Positions 49,501 through 57,648 of a DNA stretch of 64,000 bases are shown here, one piece after another. The notes beneath the pieces were generated by a model. The model was not told where the DNA came from. It was given only the letters and a program-made list of their open reading frames with translations, and made no database searches. Location of the stretch: assembly GCA_949358305.1 (NCBI GenBank), contig OX442318.1:13872517-13936516 (forward strand), given 5' to 3'. Within the stretch, counting starts at the first letter, position 1. Every line of letters begins with the position of its first letter. The position numbers were made by a program, and so were the translations under genes. The stretch comes from Strigamia acuminata. Its lineage: Eukaryota > Arthropoda > Chilopoda > Geophilomorpha > Linotaeniidae.

Positions 49501-49639
49501 TCACTATTCCAATGAGTGCCCAAGAACAGCGAAAGAAGACGCTAAGTTTGACGCGATAATGAAGCAGATGGCAGAGATTAAACTCGCCATGGCAAAAAAC
49601 GAGTCAAAAAACGAGTCAGCGCAGGCGGCGAAGAAATAA
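46559..49639 (+). CDS. gag: Gag polyprotein of element B
   Basis: The first in-frame ATG (46559, context AAAAATGGC) starts a frame of 1026 codons, long for a Ty3/Gypsy Gag. Residues 1-180 are low-complexity and charged. A helical stretch is at about 190-270. An arginine/serine/glutamate-rich region at about 450-555 looks like the RS domains of splicing factors (RERERDERRERERDD, then RRSPSPDPSSDPSS). The retrotransposon Gag core (capsid-like) is at about 620-800, with GSAREWYQGL and MDYDIRARLLF. One zinc knuckle, C-x2-C-x4-H-x4-C, begins at Cys974. The end (MAKNESKNES) overlaps the pol frame and contains the frameshift sites. Confidence 0.95.
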   Translation: MADNIRVTDSDSDANKRAGSRKGADYHLRSGGPLPKASAHEARQKRRKPKPDRRSASEASHPSRAETRQRLNETERGEEQSHSKLPRSNRDGETSGNEVLSRNPSPRLTHDTEVGSPKAASPIQKTASNTTANSTLNTPITQSRPASVRSEGHKSNASKTERVPSQPYSVSATLVDTMQLAQAEGVRYTLPTGKITVYETLQIVRAALRAHRLSPEITVVEDAYAQQMVDSAQFEADAENEARQAIRERKRKLAEREARALEYGKSQRVPTTPEEVEIVDRALHAHRYAFRSQQEAEQAFMTRLQRDKPKSVRKPEVSSSELSDESVEGDPKRTPKVSPKPERKKEVPVTPRKREVSTEQRVRPRMMALDDNTNNAINRLINANNARRNEEQTHTSRQRDDPRGNDWQQPVPILKDDGPSRKPSEDRTSSREERQRERGQQQYHYGNSDSSSDELESNAPSHHDSERGSGERRRERERDERRERERDDRRRGRKESNSSRRNPPRRSPSPDPSSDPSSNDDRRNDKSSNRRKRSNSPRDREKRRRSENSDHRREEFQDLPRQSAFTDSTGRQYTMGELGRALLGSLKAEGIDLSKRNDRNRNTGDRVKKKYAVSRRDTMSVTGNIRWQFYIQNRFDGSWKAGDRFLDEVIRIKTATKATVGDMLTHGIVELMTGSAREWYQGLKGVNWDDFLMRFDLRYGETPEEVSRKMRGLRQMPGETIMDYDIRARLLFEKAPMEFHATGFNLFFLGGLSEYSQRVLLEERAPTGGSYEEMSAFLFENTIDIEKRYYSALPEAEKAATAKRLKLSAERYGATDKIMRPTEYLSGIMELAEASVGLQIKNKLTSTLPSNPLAAPKKAPTASAMQATLEEVKEGEEAEQNVGKSDEKEEKDDYSTDEEIRSYRDTLSTGCDEEGPLVHLIHRDRAVEEFRARLKPNAGRIPKYFRKNYTPPSKVDPEKKKSIEAPRDKSNIRCFKCNQPGHYSNECPRTAKEDAKFDAIMKQMAEIKLAMAKNESKNESAQAAKK
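49582..49639 (+). promoter_or_regulatory. gag-pol overlap with two -1 frameshift heptamers
   Basis: The pol frame is open from 49582 and gag stops at 49637-49639, a 58-base overlap in the -1 phase. Within it A-AAA-AAC occurs at 49594-49600 and again at 49606-49612. In both, the gag codons are AAA AAC preceded by A, the exact phase for X-XXY-YYZ slippage, and the sites lie 12 bases apart in a duplicated GAGTC context. A -1 slip at either enters pol. A downstream stimulatory structure was not analysed. Confidence 0.85.
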
Positions 49640-49662
49640 CTTCTCGACCGTCTGCGCCATTC

Positions 49663-52600
49663 ATGAAGAAGAAGGGGTTTAACAAAGGGTTCGATAAACC
49701 GCCACCAGTCAAAGAAATGGGTAGTGACATAGCTAACGCCCAGATCCAAGACAGGGCCAACAACGCTTTGCAGGTAATTACCGCAAACGCTGAGGCTGAG
49801 GCGGAAGAACCAAACCTACTGCTTGAAGAATTACCTCAAGTAGTCGAAGACACAGAAGAATTTCGTGTTTTCATGTGCAACGTGGCGGTCGAATATACCA
49901 GCCGCCTATGTATGCTGCCCATGACAATAGAACGCGAAAAAATTATGGGACTGCTAGACTCGGGAGCAGATCGCTCGTTCGTTTCCGAAGACATAGTAGC
50001 ATCATTGGGTCTCACCGATAAGATAAAAGGCGTTAATAAAAATGTACGTCTAAAAACCGCCAACGGAATGGCGCGTCCAAAAGGAGTTATATTATTGACC
50101 ATGGAGTGGCTCGGAGGGGTAGAACAGCACCCTTTCCTGGTCCTGCCCACGTGCGACAGAATTTTTCTGTTGGGCTTAGACCTCATGGCGTCAATGGAAA
50201 TACAACCAAATCCAATAACGAAATCTTGGAATTATATCAGAAATGATAGAGAAAGACCCGCAATTGTCGTGCCACCAGCTCTTATCAAAGAAGCGGCCGA
50301 CAAGACACAGTGGGAGAAAGGCCTAAAGAAATTCGTTCAAGACTACAATTTTAAAGCATTCGTAGCAGAATTGCAACGGGACAATGTAGTGGAAACGCTT
50401 GTCGCCGACGCCGCTTTAGAATTAAACGAAGCGGCAGCCCTACGAAGGGTCCTACTTAAATATGAGGGGATCCTGTCGAAAAAACCGGGCCGAACGAATA
50501 GGGCTATTCACGAGATTAAATTGACGGATAATAAACCTATACGAGTTGCGTATAAGGGAATGAATCCGCAAAAACGTGAAATAGTGCAAAAAATGTGCCA
50601 AGAAATGCTAGACAGTGGCATTGTCTCCGAGGCCCAGGGAGAATACGCGACGCGAGTTGTGCTCGTGATGCGCCCGGGCTCGGACCCACGCCTATGCATT
50701 GATTACCGCCCATTAAACGCGGTGACAGAGATAGATCCCATACAGATGCCGTCTATCGAATCCATTTTGAGAGAGCTTAGCCCCTTTTCTTGGGTTACGA
50801 CGATGGATCTGTCGAAGGGATACTGGCAAGTTGAGATGAGGCCAGAGGATAAGCTAAAAACAGCATTTTACTCGCCAATTGGACGGTTGATGTTCAACGT
50901 CATGCCGTTTGGTTTAGTGAATGCTCCCAGTACCTTTCAGAGACTAATCGAAAGCGTATTGGGTGATATCCTGCATCAGTTCGTGTGGGCATACCTAGAT
51001 GACATAGTTATTGCCTCTAAAACATTCGAAGAGCACATTGAGCACATCGACCAAGTGCTCACCCGGCTGGCGAAAGCTGGGTTACACGTTCATCCGGGCA
51101 AGAGCAAGTTCTGCCGAAAGGAGCTTGCCTTCCTGGGTTATCGCATTGGAGTCAACGGTTTAGCTATTGGCCCCGAAAAAATCGATGCGATTAATCGTTT
51201 CCCACCACCCGAGGACGTTAAAGGTGTCCAACGGTTTATGGGAATGATAAACTTCTTCGGCAGGTTGCTACCGGGTCTAGCTGAAGTGGCAGCCCCAGTT
51301 ACCGACCTCCTGAAGAATGAAAACGAATTTGTATGGTCAAATGAGTGCAACATCGCATTTAATGCGATAAAGAGGATGCTGACGGAAGTCGGCGTAATGC
51401 CTCTACCCGACTTAAACCGGCCGTTCATATTACATACGGACGCCAGCAGAGTTGGGTTAGGAGCGGCGTTGCTCCAAACACACGTGCGCGACGGAGTCGA
51501 ACAAGACCTGCCGTGCATGTTTATAAGTCGCAAACTCCAAGGCGCTGAAAAAAATTACAACGCCACAGAGTTGGAGTGTTTGGCAGTTGTGTGGGCTATA
51601 AGGAAATTCAGAGATTATCTCGAATATACCAAATTTGTAGTCCACACAGATCATCAAGCGTTACAATGGCTGATGAAATTAAAGGAGCCAGCCGGTCGAC
51701 TAGCCAGATGGCAGTTAGAACTGATGGCATGCGACTTGACCATTCAATACAAGCCCGGCAAATATAACGTCGTGGCTGACGCTCTATCAAGGGCACCAGT
51801 GTCAGATCCTATCGACGCTGACGATGATGGCGAGGATGATTCCCGCATCATTTACTGCCCGACGAGTTGTCACCGTTGGGATTTAAGGAAAATAAATGAA
51901 ATTCCCACCGCGTCTCCAGCAGATGTAAAATTCTGTGGATTCTGGACGCGGTTATACCAACCAGCTGCTGACAATTACCCAAATGCAAAGAAGGAATTTA
52001 AGCTAGAGCGGAGAATAAATGACCCGCTTCTAAGCGCCTTCCACACTCATGTCGGCAAGCAAATGCGAAGCAATCCCCCGACAAGGGAGGAAATAATTGT
52101 GCAACAAAAATTAGACAAGAAATGTCAGGATAGAGCTAGATTCGTACTGACAGGAAAATATCCGCCCAACTTAACCAGAAGGCAGAAGCGTCGTTATGCA
52201 CACGAATCCATAGATTACCTATTGGATGACGGCCTTTTGGTGAAACATCACCCAAATCACCAAGATGACTTGAGTGAATCGGACACCGCAGTAAAGGTAG
52301 TAATACCTGCTTCCTTAATCGGTCGCGTGCTGTGGTTGTTACACGGGCACCCGCTTGCGAGCCATGCGGGAGTAAGCAGAACACTCTATCGTGCTACACA
52401 GCTTTTTCACTGGACAGGGATGAAAAAAGATATTGCTCTTTTTGTCCACCAATGTCAGCGATGTCAAGCGTGCAAGCCGAGGAGTAAATCACCATTCGAA
52501 ACTATTTTCTTAGGGCCTTACGCGCCTTTTGATTGTTTAAGTGTCGATGTGATGGGCCCAAAACCCGTTACGGGAAATAAAAATGCGTACATTATCGTTA

Positions 52601-53733
52601 TAATGGACGTGGCGACTCGTTGGCCCGAGTTGTACGCCGTCGCTAGACCTTCAGCAGAAAAAATCGTTGAATGTATCTACGACGTAGCGTTACGTTACGG
52701 ATTTCCACGTAAAATGATATCCGACAACGGACCCCAATTTATCTCGAAAATTTGGGGTAAGTTTTGTGAGAAATTCGGGATTGTGGCGTCACATACTTCG
52801 ACCTACAATCCCAGAACAAATCCCGTTGAGCGACTCAACAGGGACATTAAATATGCACTAAGTATATTCACTGACATCCACAATAGGTGGGATGAATACT
52901 TGAGGGAGATCGCGTTCAGCATACGAACAACAGTCTCGAGGACGAGAGATTTTTCTCCGGCCTACCTCAACTTCGCCCGGGAGCTACGAGTGCCTTGGGA
53001 CCCACGAGTGGCAGAGTCAGTAAATGTGGTGGACCCCGAGAAACCACATGAGTACGTGTATAAATTGGAGCAAACCATCTCCAACACGTACAAGCACATG
53101 ATGGCGCACATTTTTAACATGCGCGACCGCATTTTACAAGATAAAAGCGGTGGAAAATTCGTGAATTTCGAGATTAATGATTTAGTGTGGAAGGACACAC
53201 ACATCCTCTCAAATGCAGCGAGAGGAATCACCGCCAGCTTGGCCGACAAAAGAGACGGTCCGTATGTGATCATCGGCAAGCATGGCGGTAACGCGTATAA
53301 ATTACGTAAGCTCGAGGACAATACCGAGCACAAATCGATCCAGGTACGAGAGTTAACTCCGTACATTCCGGAATTCCCGCAAGAAATGTGGGCCAAGGGC
53401 CAAGTCAAGTCAAAAACTGACGGCCAAATCGTCGATATGTTCGCTGGCGAGTCGGAAAAAGCACCGCCAAGTGACAACGAGGAGTATTTCGACGCCCCTT
53501 CACCACCGGTAAACGAGATAGTTGAATCCGTTCCGGATCCAATTTTGGTCGGGGGGGAAACAGGAGAAACTCCTGAAACAAACACAAAAAACACGGATAA
53601 AAAAGAAAACAATAATGAGGAGGTACAGACACAAAAAACAACAAAAAATATCGTACCTGTCTCGACTCATCACCTGCGGCCCCGTGGAAGTAATCCGTTT
53701 ATAAAAGACGGAAAGGTCGTAGGAAAGGAGTAG
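49663..53733 (+). CDS. pol: Pol polyprotein of element B
   Basis: 1356 codons from the ATG at 49663; the frame is open back to 49582, so the product is probably made as a Gag-Pol fusion by -1 frameshift. Protease: LLDSGADRS, Asp99. Reverse transcriptase: LCIDYRPLN, MPFGLVNAPSTFQR, and YLDD at 444-447. RNase H: HTDAS with Asp593, ELECLAVVWA and HTDHQAL. Integrase: zinc domain His896, His901, Cys931, Cys934; catalytic Asp962, Asp1021 and Glu1056, the last two 35 apart as usual. The C-terminal tail (about 1260-1356) is acidic then basic; no chromodomain seen. All key residues are present and the frame is unbroken, so this gene looks functional. Confidence 0.97.
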   Translation: MKKKGFNKGFDKPPPVKEMGSDIANAQIQDRANNALQVITANAEAEAEEPNLLLEELPQVVEDTEEFRVFMCNVAVEYTSRLCMLPMTIEREKIMGLLDSGADRSFVSEDIVASLGLTDKIKGVNKNVRLKTANGMARPKGVILLTMEWLGGVEQHPFLVLPTCDRIFLLGLDLMASMEIQPNPITKSWNYIRNDRERPAIVVPPALIKEAADKTQWEKGLKKFVQDYNFKAFVAELQRDNVVETLVADAALELNEAAALRRVLLKYEGILSKKPGRTNRAIHEIKLTDNKPIRVAYKGMNPQKREIVQKMCQEMLDSGIVSEAQGEYATRVVLVMRPGSDPRLCIDYRPLNAVTEIDPIQMPSIESILRELSPFSWVTTMDLSKGYWQVEMRPEDKLKTAFYSPIGRLMFNVMPFGLVNAPSTFQRLIESVLGDILHQFVWAYLDDIVIASKTFEEHIEHIDQVLTRLAKAGLHVHPGKSKFCRKELAFLGYRIGVNGLAIGPEKIDAINRFPPPEDVKGVQRFMGMINFFGRLLPGLAEVAAPVTDLLKNENEFVWSNECNIAFNAIKRMLTEVGVMPLPDLNRPFILHTDASRVGLGAALLQTHVRDGVEQDLPCMFISRKLQGAEKNYNATELECLAVVWAIRKFRDYLEYTKFVVHTDHQALQWLMKLKEPAGRLARWQLELMACDLTIQYKPGKYNVVADALSRAPVSDPIDADDDGEDDSRIIYCPTSCHRWDLRKINEIPTASPADVKFCGFWTRLYQPAADNYPNAKKEFKLERRINDPLLSAFHTHVGKQMRSNPPTREEIIVQQKLDKKCQDRARFVLTGKYPPNLTRRQKRRYAHESIDYLLDDGLLVKHHPNHQDDLSESDTAVKVVIPASLIGRVLWLLHGHPLASHAGVSRTLYRATQLFHWTGMKKDIALFVHQCQRCQACKPRSKSPFETIFLGPYAPFDCLSVDVMGPKPVTGNKNAYIIVIMDVATRWPELYAVARPSAEKIVECIYDVALRYGFPRKMISDNGPQFISKIWGKFCEKFGIVASHTSTYNPRTNPVERLNRDIKYALSIFTDIHNRWDEYLREIAFSIRTTVSRTRDFSPAYLNFARELRVPWDPRVAESVNVVDPEKPHEYVYKLEQTISNTYKHMMAHIFNMRDRILQDKSGGKFVNFEINDLVWKDTHILSNAARGITASLADKRDGPYVIIGKHGGNAYKLRKLEDNTEHKSIQVRELTPYIPEFPQEMWAKGQVKSKTDGQIVDMFAGESEKAPPSDNEEYFDAPSPPVNEIVESVPDPILVGGETGETPETNTKNTDKKENNNEEVQTQKTTKNIVPVSTHHLRPRGSNPFIKDGKVVGKE

Positions 53734-53749
53734 AAAACGTTACGAGTCG

Positions 53750-53941
53750 ATGGCGACGCTGAAAAACAAAAAAATTGACCGATCGACAGCGCTAGCCATC
53801 AAAATCCGAGACTCTGAAAATTTCGCTAAGTCCAACAAAGCGGATATCGGTCGAATTCGCGTCACGAGATGGCGTGGAAACGCGGGACCCGTAGCAAAAT
53901 TATCGGCACGGGTCGGATACCGCGTGCAAAAGACCCCGTAG
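53750..53941 (+). CDS. Small basic ORF after pol, unknown
   Basis: An ATG frame of 63 codons begins 16 bases after the pol stop. The product would be strongly basic with few acidic residues (for example RIRVTRWRGN). No family recognised. Its place after pol and its charge recall small regulatory proteins of complex retroviruses, but that is position only. No splice signal was identified for it. Confidence 0.3.
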   Translation: MATLKNKKIDRSTALAIKIRDSENFAKSNKADIGRIRVTRWRGNAGPVAKLSARVGYRVQKTP

Positions 53942-54213
53942 CAGCGATCGCGCACGGGCGTAGAAACAAAGGAGCCCCGTAGCGTAACATGCGCACGGGC
54001 TGTTGCGCACAGTCATAAGCACCTGGTTCTGGAGTAAAATTACCCAGAACCCACCACGATTGCCTCGTTTTCACCCGGACTTCCGCTAAAATCAGCTGAT
54101 CGTCGTCCGCACGTGATACACAGCGAGTGCATTTTTAACCAAGTTTTTGATCCATTTTACGAGAAGTTTTCAAGTTTTTTAATCGTGGTCTGACTGAACG
54201 CGCAATCCTCACG

Positions 54214-54372
54214 ATGGATGAGGAAGGAGGGGACGAGGAAATGCTTGAAATACAGCATCATGACGAGAATTGGGACCCGGACATAAACGTAGTTCCACCC
54301 GATCAGGTAGTAGTCGGCATCGCCGCACGAGATTTAGCTCCGTGCGGTCGAATTAAAGATACACTTGACTAA
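54214..54372 (+). CDS. Small acidic ORF, possible leader exon for ORF3
   Basis: An ATG frame of 52 codons starting MDEEGGDEEMLE. After 31 codons there is a candidate splice donor (ATCAG then GTAGTAG, 54306/54307). Splicing from there to the acceptor at 55107 would remove 801 bases, a multiple of three, and the donor falls between codons, so the first 31 codons would join ORF3 in frame. The donor is only moderate and other leaders are possible. Confidence 0.35.
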   Translation: MDEEGGDEEMLEIQHHDENWDPDINVVPPDQVVVGIAARDLAPCGRIKDTLD

Positions 54373-54380
54373 TACTTGAC

Positions 54381-54605
54381 ATGAACGCTCTGCGTTCGAA
54401 ATCGTGTATAATTATTATACTAATATCCACGATCGCGAGAGCGATTGTATTTTCTCCTATTATTTGTCTTCAAGGACGCGATAGCAGACAAACTGTCGCC
54501 TCGCTCCTTGAAGATGACTCACGACAATTGACACGAACGAGACAAAGGAAACGAGCTTTCTTTTTATATTCCAGAAATGGGAATAATTTATTGGATGGAT
54601 TTTGA
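54381..54605 (+). CDS. Short ORF with signal-like N-terminus and RQRKR site
   Basis: An ATG frame of 74 codons beginning 8 bases after the acidic ORF. Residues 8-30 are hydrophobic, like a signal peptide or anchor, and a dibasic run (RTRQRKR) lies at about 50-57. In a second frame a hydrophobic stretch follows at 54619-54690. A hydrophobic leader, a furin-like site and another hydrophobic segment between pol and the 3' end suggest a decayed envelope-type gene, but there is no sequence match I can name and much of the region may be intron. Confidence 0.25.
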   Translation: MNALRSKSCIIIILISTIARAIVFSPIICLQGRDSRQTVASLLEDDSRQLTRTRQRKRAFFLYSRNGNNLLDGF

Positions 54606-55079
54606 AAGAATTTATAGAACGTTGTTTCTATTTTTATTTGCTATTTTATTTGCGAATTTTTTCCCGATGACACTAATTTATTATAGATTCGTTTTTTAAC
54701 TCGACTTTAACTCCGAATTTTTGGAGTTATTATTAGACAAATTTATTTCTTTACAAGTTAATTCACGACAAGAACATTTGTTTACATGTTCTAAAATTGT
54801 TATTGGAGATTTTCACGAACGATTTCGCGAATTTATTGGTTTAAATACAAATTTACAGTTTAATTTTAAATTAAGCAATCCGAAGAAAAATTTCCGGATT
54901 AATACGCTCGATTCCGTCTCGTGGTTATCATTGGACGTGAACCAGATGTGCCAAGAAGACTCTTTTCTTCCTGACAAGGACGAATCAATGAACAGGAATA
55001 GGACTCGACGAGCGGTCGCACGTTTCAGCGACGTTCCTCGAGCCCACCCCCTATTTATCTCCGTGTTATTGGCGATTTC

Positions 55080-55107
55080 ATTAATTATTTTGTTTCCATC
55101 ATTGCAG
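55080..55107 (+). promoter_or_regulatory. 3' splice site before ORF3
   Basis: ATTATTTTGTTTCCATCATTGCAG ends at 55107 and is followed directly by ATGG. Pyrimidine-rich tract, CAG, and an ATG as the first exonic codon make this a strong acceptor for a spliced subgenomic message. A CATTAAT branch-like word lies just upstream. Confidence 0.6.
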
Positions 55108-56277
55108 ATGGAGCTCCGAGACACATGGGGAGCGCTCAGCCCCGCATGCATAGTGCGAGCGGGCATATATCGAGGCGTACTGCCCGATTTTCTGCGCCGC
55201 TGCTTTGGCGAAGATGCGAAGCCATACCGCCTGCGCGTATTATTTTCGCGCGCCCTCGCCAAGCGTTGGGTTAACGATTGTACACTCCTGGACGCGTTCC
55301 CGGAGTCGGTGCGAAACGTCGTCGCTGCAGAGCTCGCTCGCATCGATGACCCGAAGTCACCAATCTTCCACCCGGCCCTGTCGAGCCAATACTCCGGCAG
55401 GCCGGCGGAGGAGCATGTGTTGTTCGCGTGGCAAGCGGCCGAGACCGAGGAGGCCCGCGAAGAAGTGTATCAACACTACCGCCAGCAGCTAATCGACACT
55501 GCGCCGGCGGTTGCAGAGCGGATTTTGCAAGACGACGGAATGAGCACCGCCGATATACATCTGTGGTGCGAGCAGATTCGGCAGGGAGAAGTTACGCCAC
55601 AGTGGCGACCGAGAATGGGGATTCTCACGTCACAAGCTGAAATGTGGCAACTCCACTATTTGGGAATTCTCGGCCCCAAATATAATTTCCCAAGGAAGCG
55701 CAAGCGCTCCAAGGGAACCGGGGGCAGCGAATCGCGCTCCCCGGGACGGTCGAAGAAACAGTGCGTCGAACAGCACTCGACCGTCAACGATGGAGCGGGA
55801 ACGTCAGCGCAGCCACCGCGCGACCCCGCGAATTACACCAGACCAAGGGTGTTCGTCAACCGTCAGATGAAAGACGGTAAAGAGACTCGAGAAGTCTGGA
55901 TTTCGGGTGACGAAGAGCGAGTCTCTCGTCCCCGTGTCGGCAGACATCCGCTAACTCATCGTGAGCAGCGGAAACGAGACCGCAAAGAGCGGTATTTCGC
56001 TCGCTGCGAGGCGCGAGGAATTCCCCTTCCCGAACACGCTCTCAAAGCAATCGAAGCGAAGGAAGCGAGAGAGGCACGATCGAAGTCGAGTGGCCGATCT
56101 TCCGGGGAGCGTCGCGTCCTAGCGCCAGACACGCGGGACCTTCGCGAGATCATCACCCAGATGAAACGCAAGAAATTGTCTCGTTTCGACCCCGCGATGC
56201 AGTTCGCTCGCAAGATGGGCGTCGTCGAGCATGGTACCGTGATTCCACACGAAGTGGCACGGTGGTTAAGCGAATAT
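55108..56277 (+). pseudogene. ORF3, N-terminal part (interrupted)
   Basis: 390 codons from the ATG at 55108 up to the nested insertion; in the present sequence the frame reads 22 codons into the insert and stops at 56343. The frame is open further upstream but without an early ATG, and that part overlaps the splice tract. The first ~190 residues look globular and helical, with no motif I recognise. A PRKRKRSK cluster at about residue 195 could be a nuclear localisation signal. The rest is basic and disordered (THREQRKRDRKERYFARCEA), then helical. It is not an envelope: no signal peptide, cysteine pattern or membrane anchor. It resumes at 57649. Function unknown. Confidence 0.65.
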
Positions 56278-57644
56278 TGTTACGTGGATTCCGGGCCTAA
56301 TCAGCGAAAACAGGTCTCTAATCACTTTTCCAGTTATAAATAACACTATAACTCTTTAGCACACAGAACACTTTTCACTTTCTGAAAAATAATTCAATAA
56401 TTAAACACTTCAATTTTCACGGTCATAATTACAAAATATCAAAAAAAACAATTCATTTTCACGGTCATAATTACTAAATTTCATCAAAACTATTCAAGGA
56501 AAAATTTCTTATTAATAACACTTTACAAAAATGCTCTGGAAAGAAAACAAATTCATTAATAAATATAAATAATATATTCTCTATTATCATTCAATTTTAT
56601 CCTAACATCACAATTAAATTCTTCATTACTATACAATTTCATTAAATTTTATCAAAATTCAATCAATAATACTATATCAATTCAATTCAAAGTCAAATAT
56701 CACAGTAAATAACACTCAAATGCAAATTTATCCAATTTAAACACTCAAAACTTCTATTCTATTCTATTTTATTTTTTTAGACTTTATCAATTTTCAATCT
56801 AATTGACCTATTTATTCACTAGCAATGACTCACTCTCACTTTCCTATCAATTTCACAAATGAATCACTCATATTCAAATTAGTTTGGGATTTCTCAAAAT
56901 TTTATATGATTTTCAAAGCTATTTTAAGCCAAATTTGCCAATTTTATGTGATTTTAATTCTAATTTCACTCATTTTACTTTAAATTTTACAATTTTAATG
57001 ATTTTAGCTCTAATTTTCGGGGTTTTTATTCTACTTTTGGTCCCGGGGAAAGAACCGCATCTCCACCATTTGTTACGTGGATTCCGGGCCTAATCAGGTT
57101 TCCACGCAACTATGTTTAATTGGGGTTTAGTGAGTGTGAAAGGAAAGAATGAGATTCATTTATGCTTTAAATTCAATTCAGATTTATTTGACCGGACAAA
57201 CAAAGTTTGTTCGATCCCTTATAAATTCAGATACATTTATTCTCAAACAGGTCAGAATGTTATTTTGGATAAATTGTCACTTCTTACATTTGTCAAATGT
57301 ACAACCTTTATTAATTGGGTTATGAACTACTGTGTGATAACTTAACTGCAATGTAATTAAATTGGTTTTATAGTCAGTCAGCCGCTCTCAGTATCGAGGC
57401 GACATCAGACTCTCTAGTTCTGAAAAGCAAAAGTGATTAGAGACCTGTCTTAGTGCGGGCTCCTTATTTATAGCAAATCTGCCATAAACCCCATAATTGA
57501 ATTGATCGGTCCATCACATGGCGATGACGGAGTCCAAGCCGTCAGCGCCATCTGTGGCCGAAATTTAGCAACATTTAACCTAATAATGATTCGAATTACG
57601 TGCTACGAATCGCGCATCAATTGGCACGGTTCGTACACGTGACA
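56278..57644 (+). mobile_element. Nested LTR-type insertion, ATAT target duplication
   Basis: 1367 AT-rich bases starting TGTTACGTGGATTCC and ending CACGTGACA, with ATAT directly before (56274-56277) and after (57645-57648). The first 27 bases recur at 57071-57097 (one more base matches upstream, 28 in all), so 57071-57644 (574 bp) looks like a whole LTR. The left copy departs from it after that short match, implying a deletion or rearrangement in the left LTR and internal region. There is no reading frame inside. The start resembles those at 4659, 24981 and 44602. Removing the insert and one ATAT (1371 bases, 457 codons) joins the two parts of ORF3 without a frame change. Confidence 0.8.
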
Positions 57645-57648
57645 ATAT

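Noticed and set aside
52962-53612. 216-codon minus-strand ORF under pol
   Set aside because: Opposite-strand shadow of an intact, conserved pol frame; no motif.
55020-55107. Transmembrane-like segment (LFISVLLAISLIILF) near the start of ORF3
   Set aside because: It coincides with a pyrimidine-rich splice acceptor tract ending in CAG just before an ATG, so it is more likely intron than protein.
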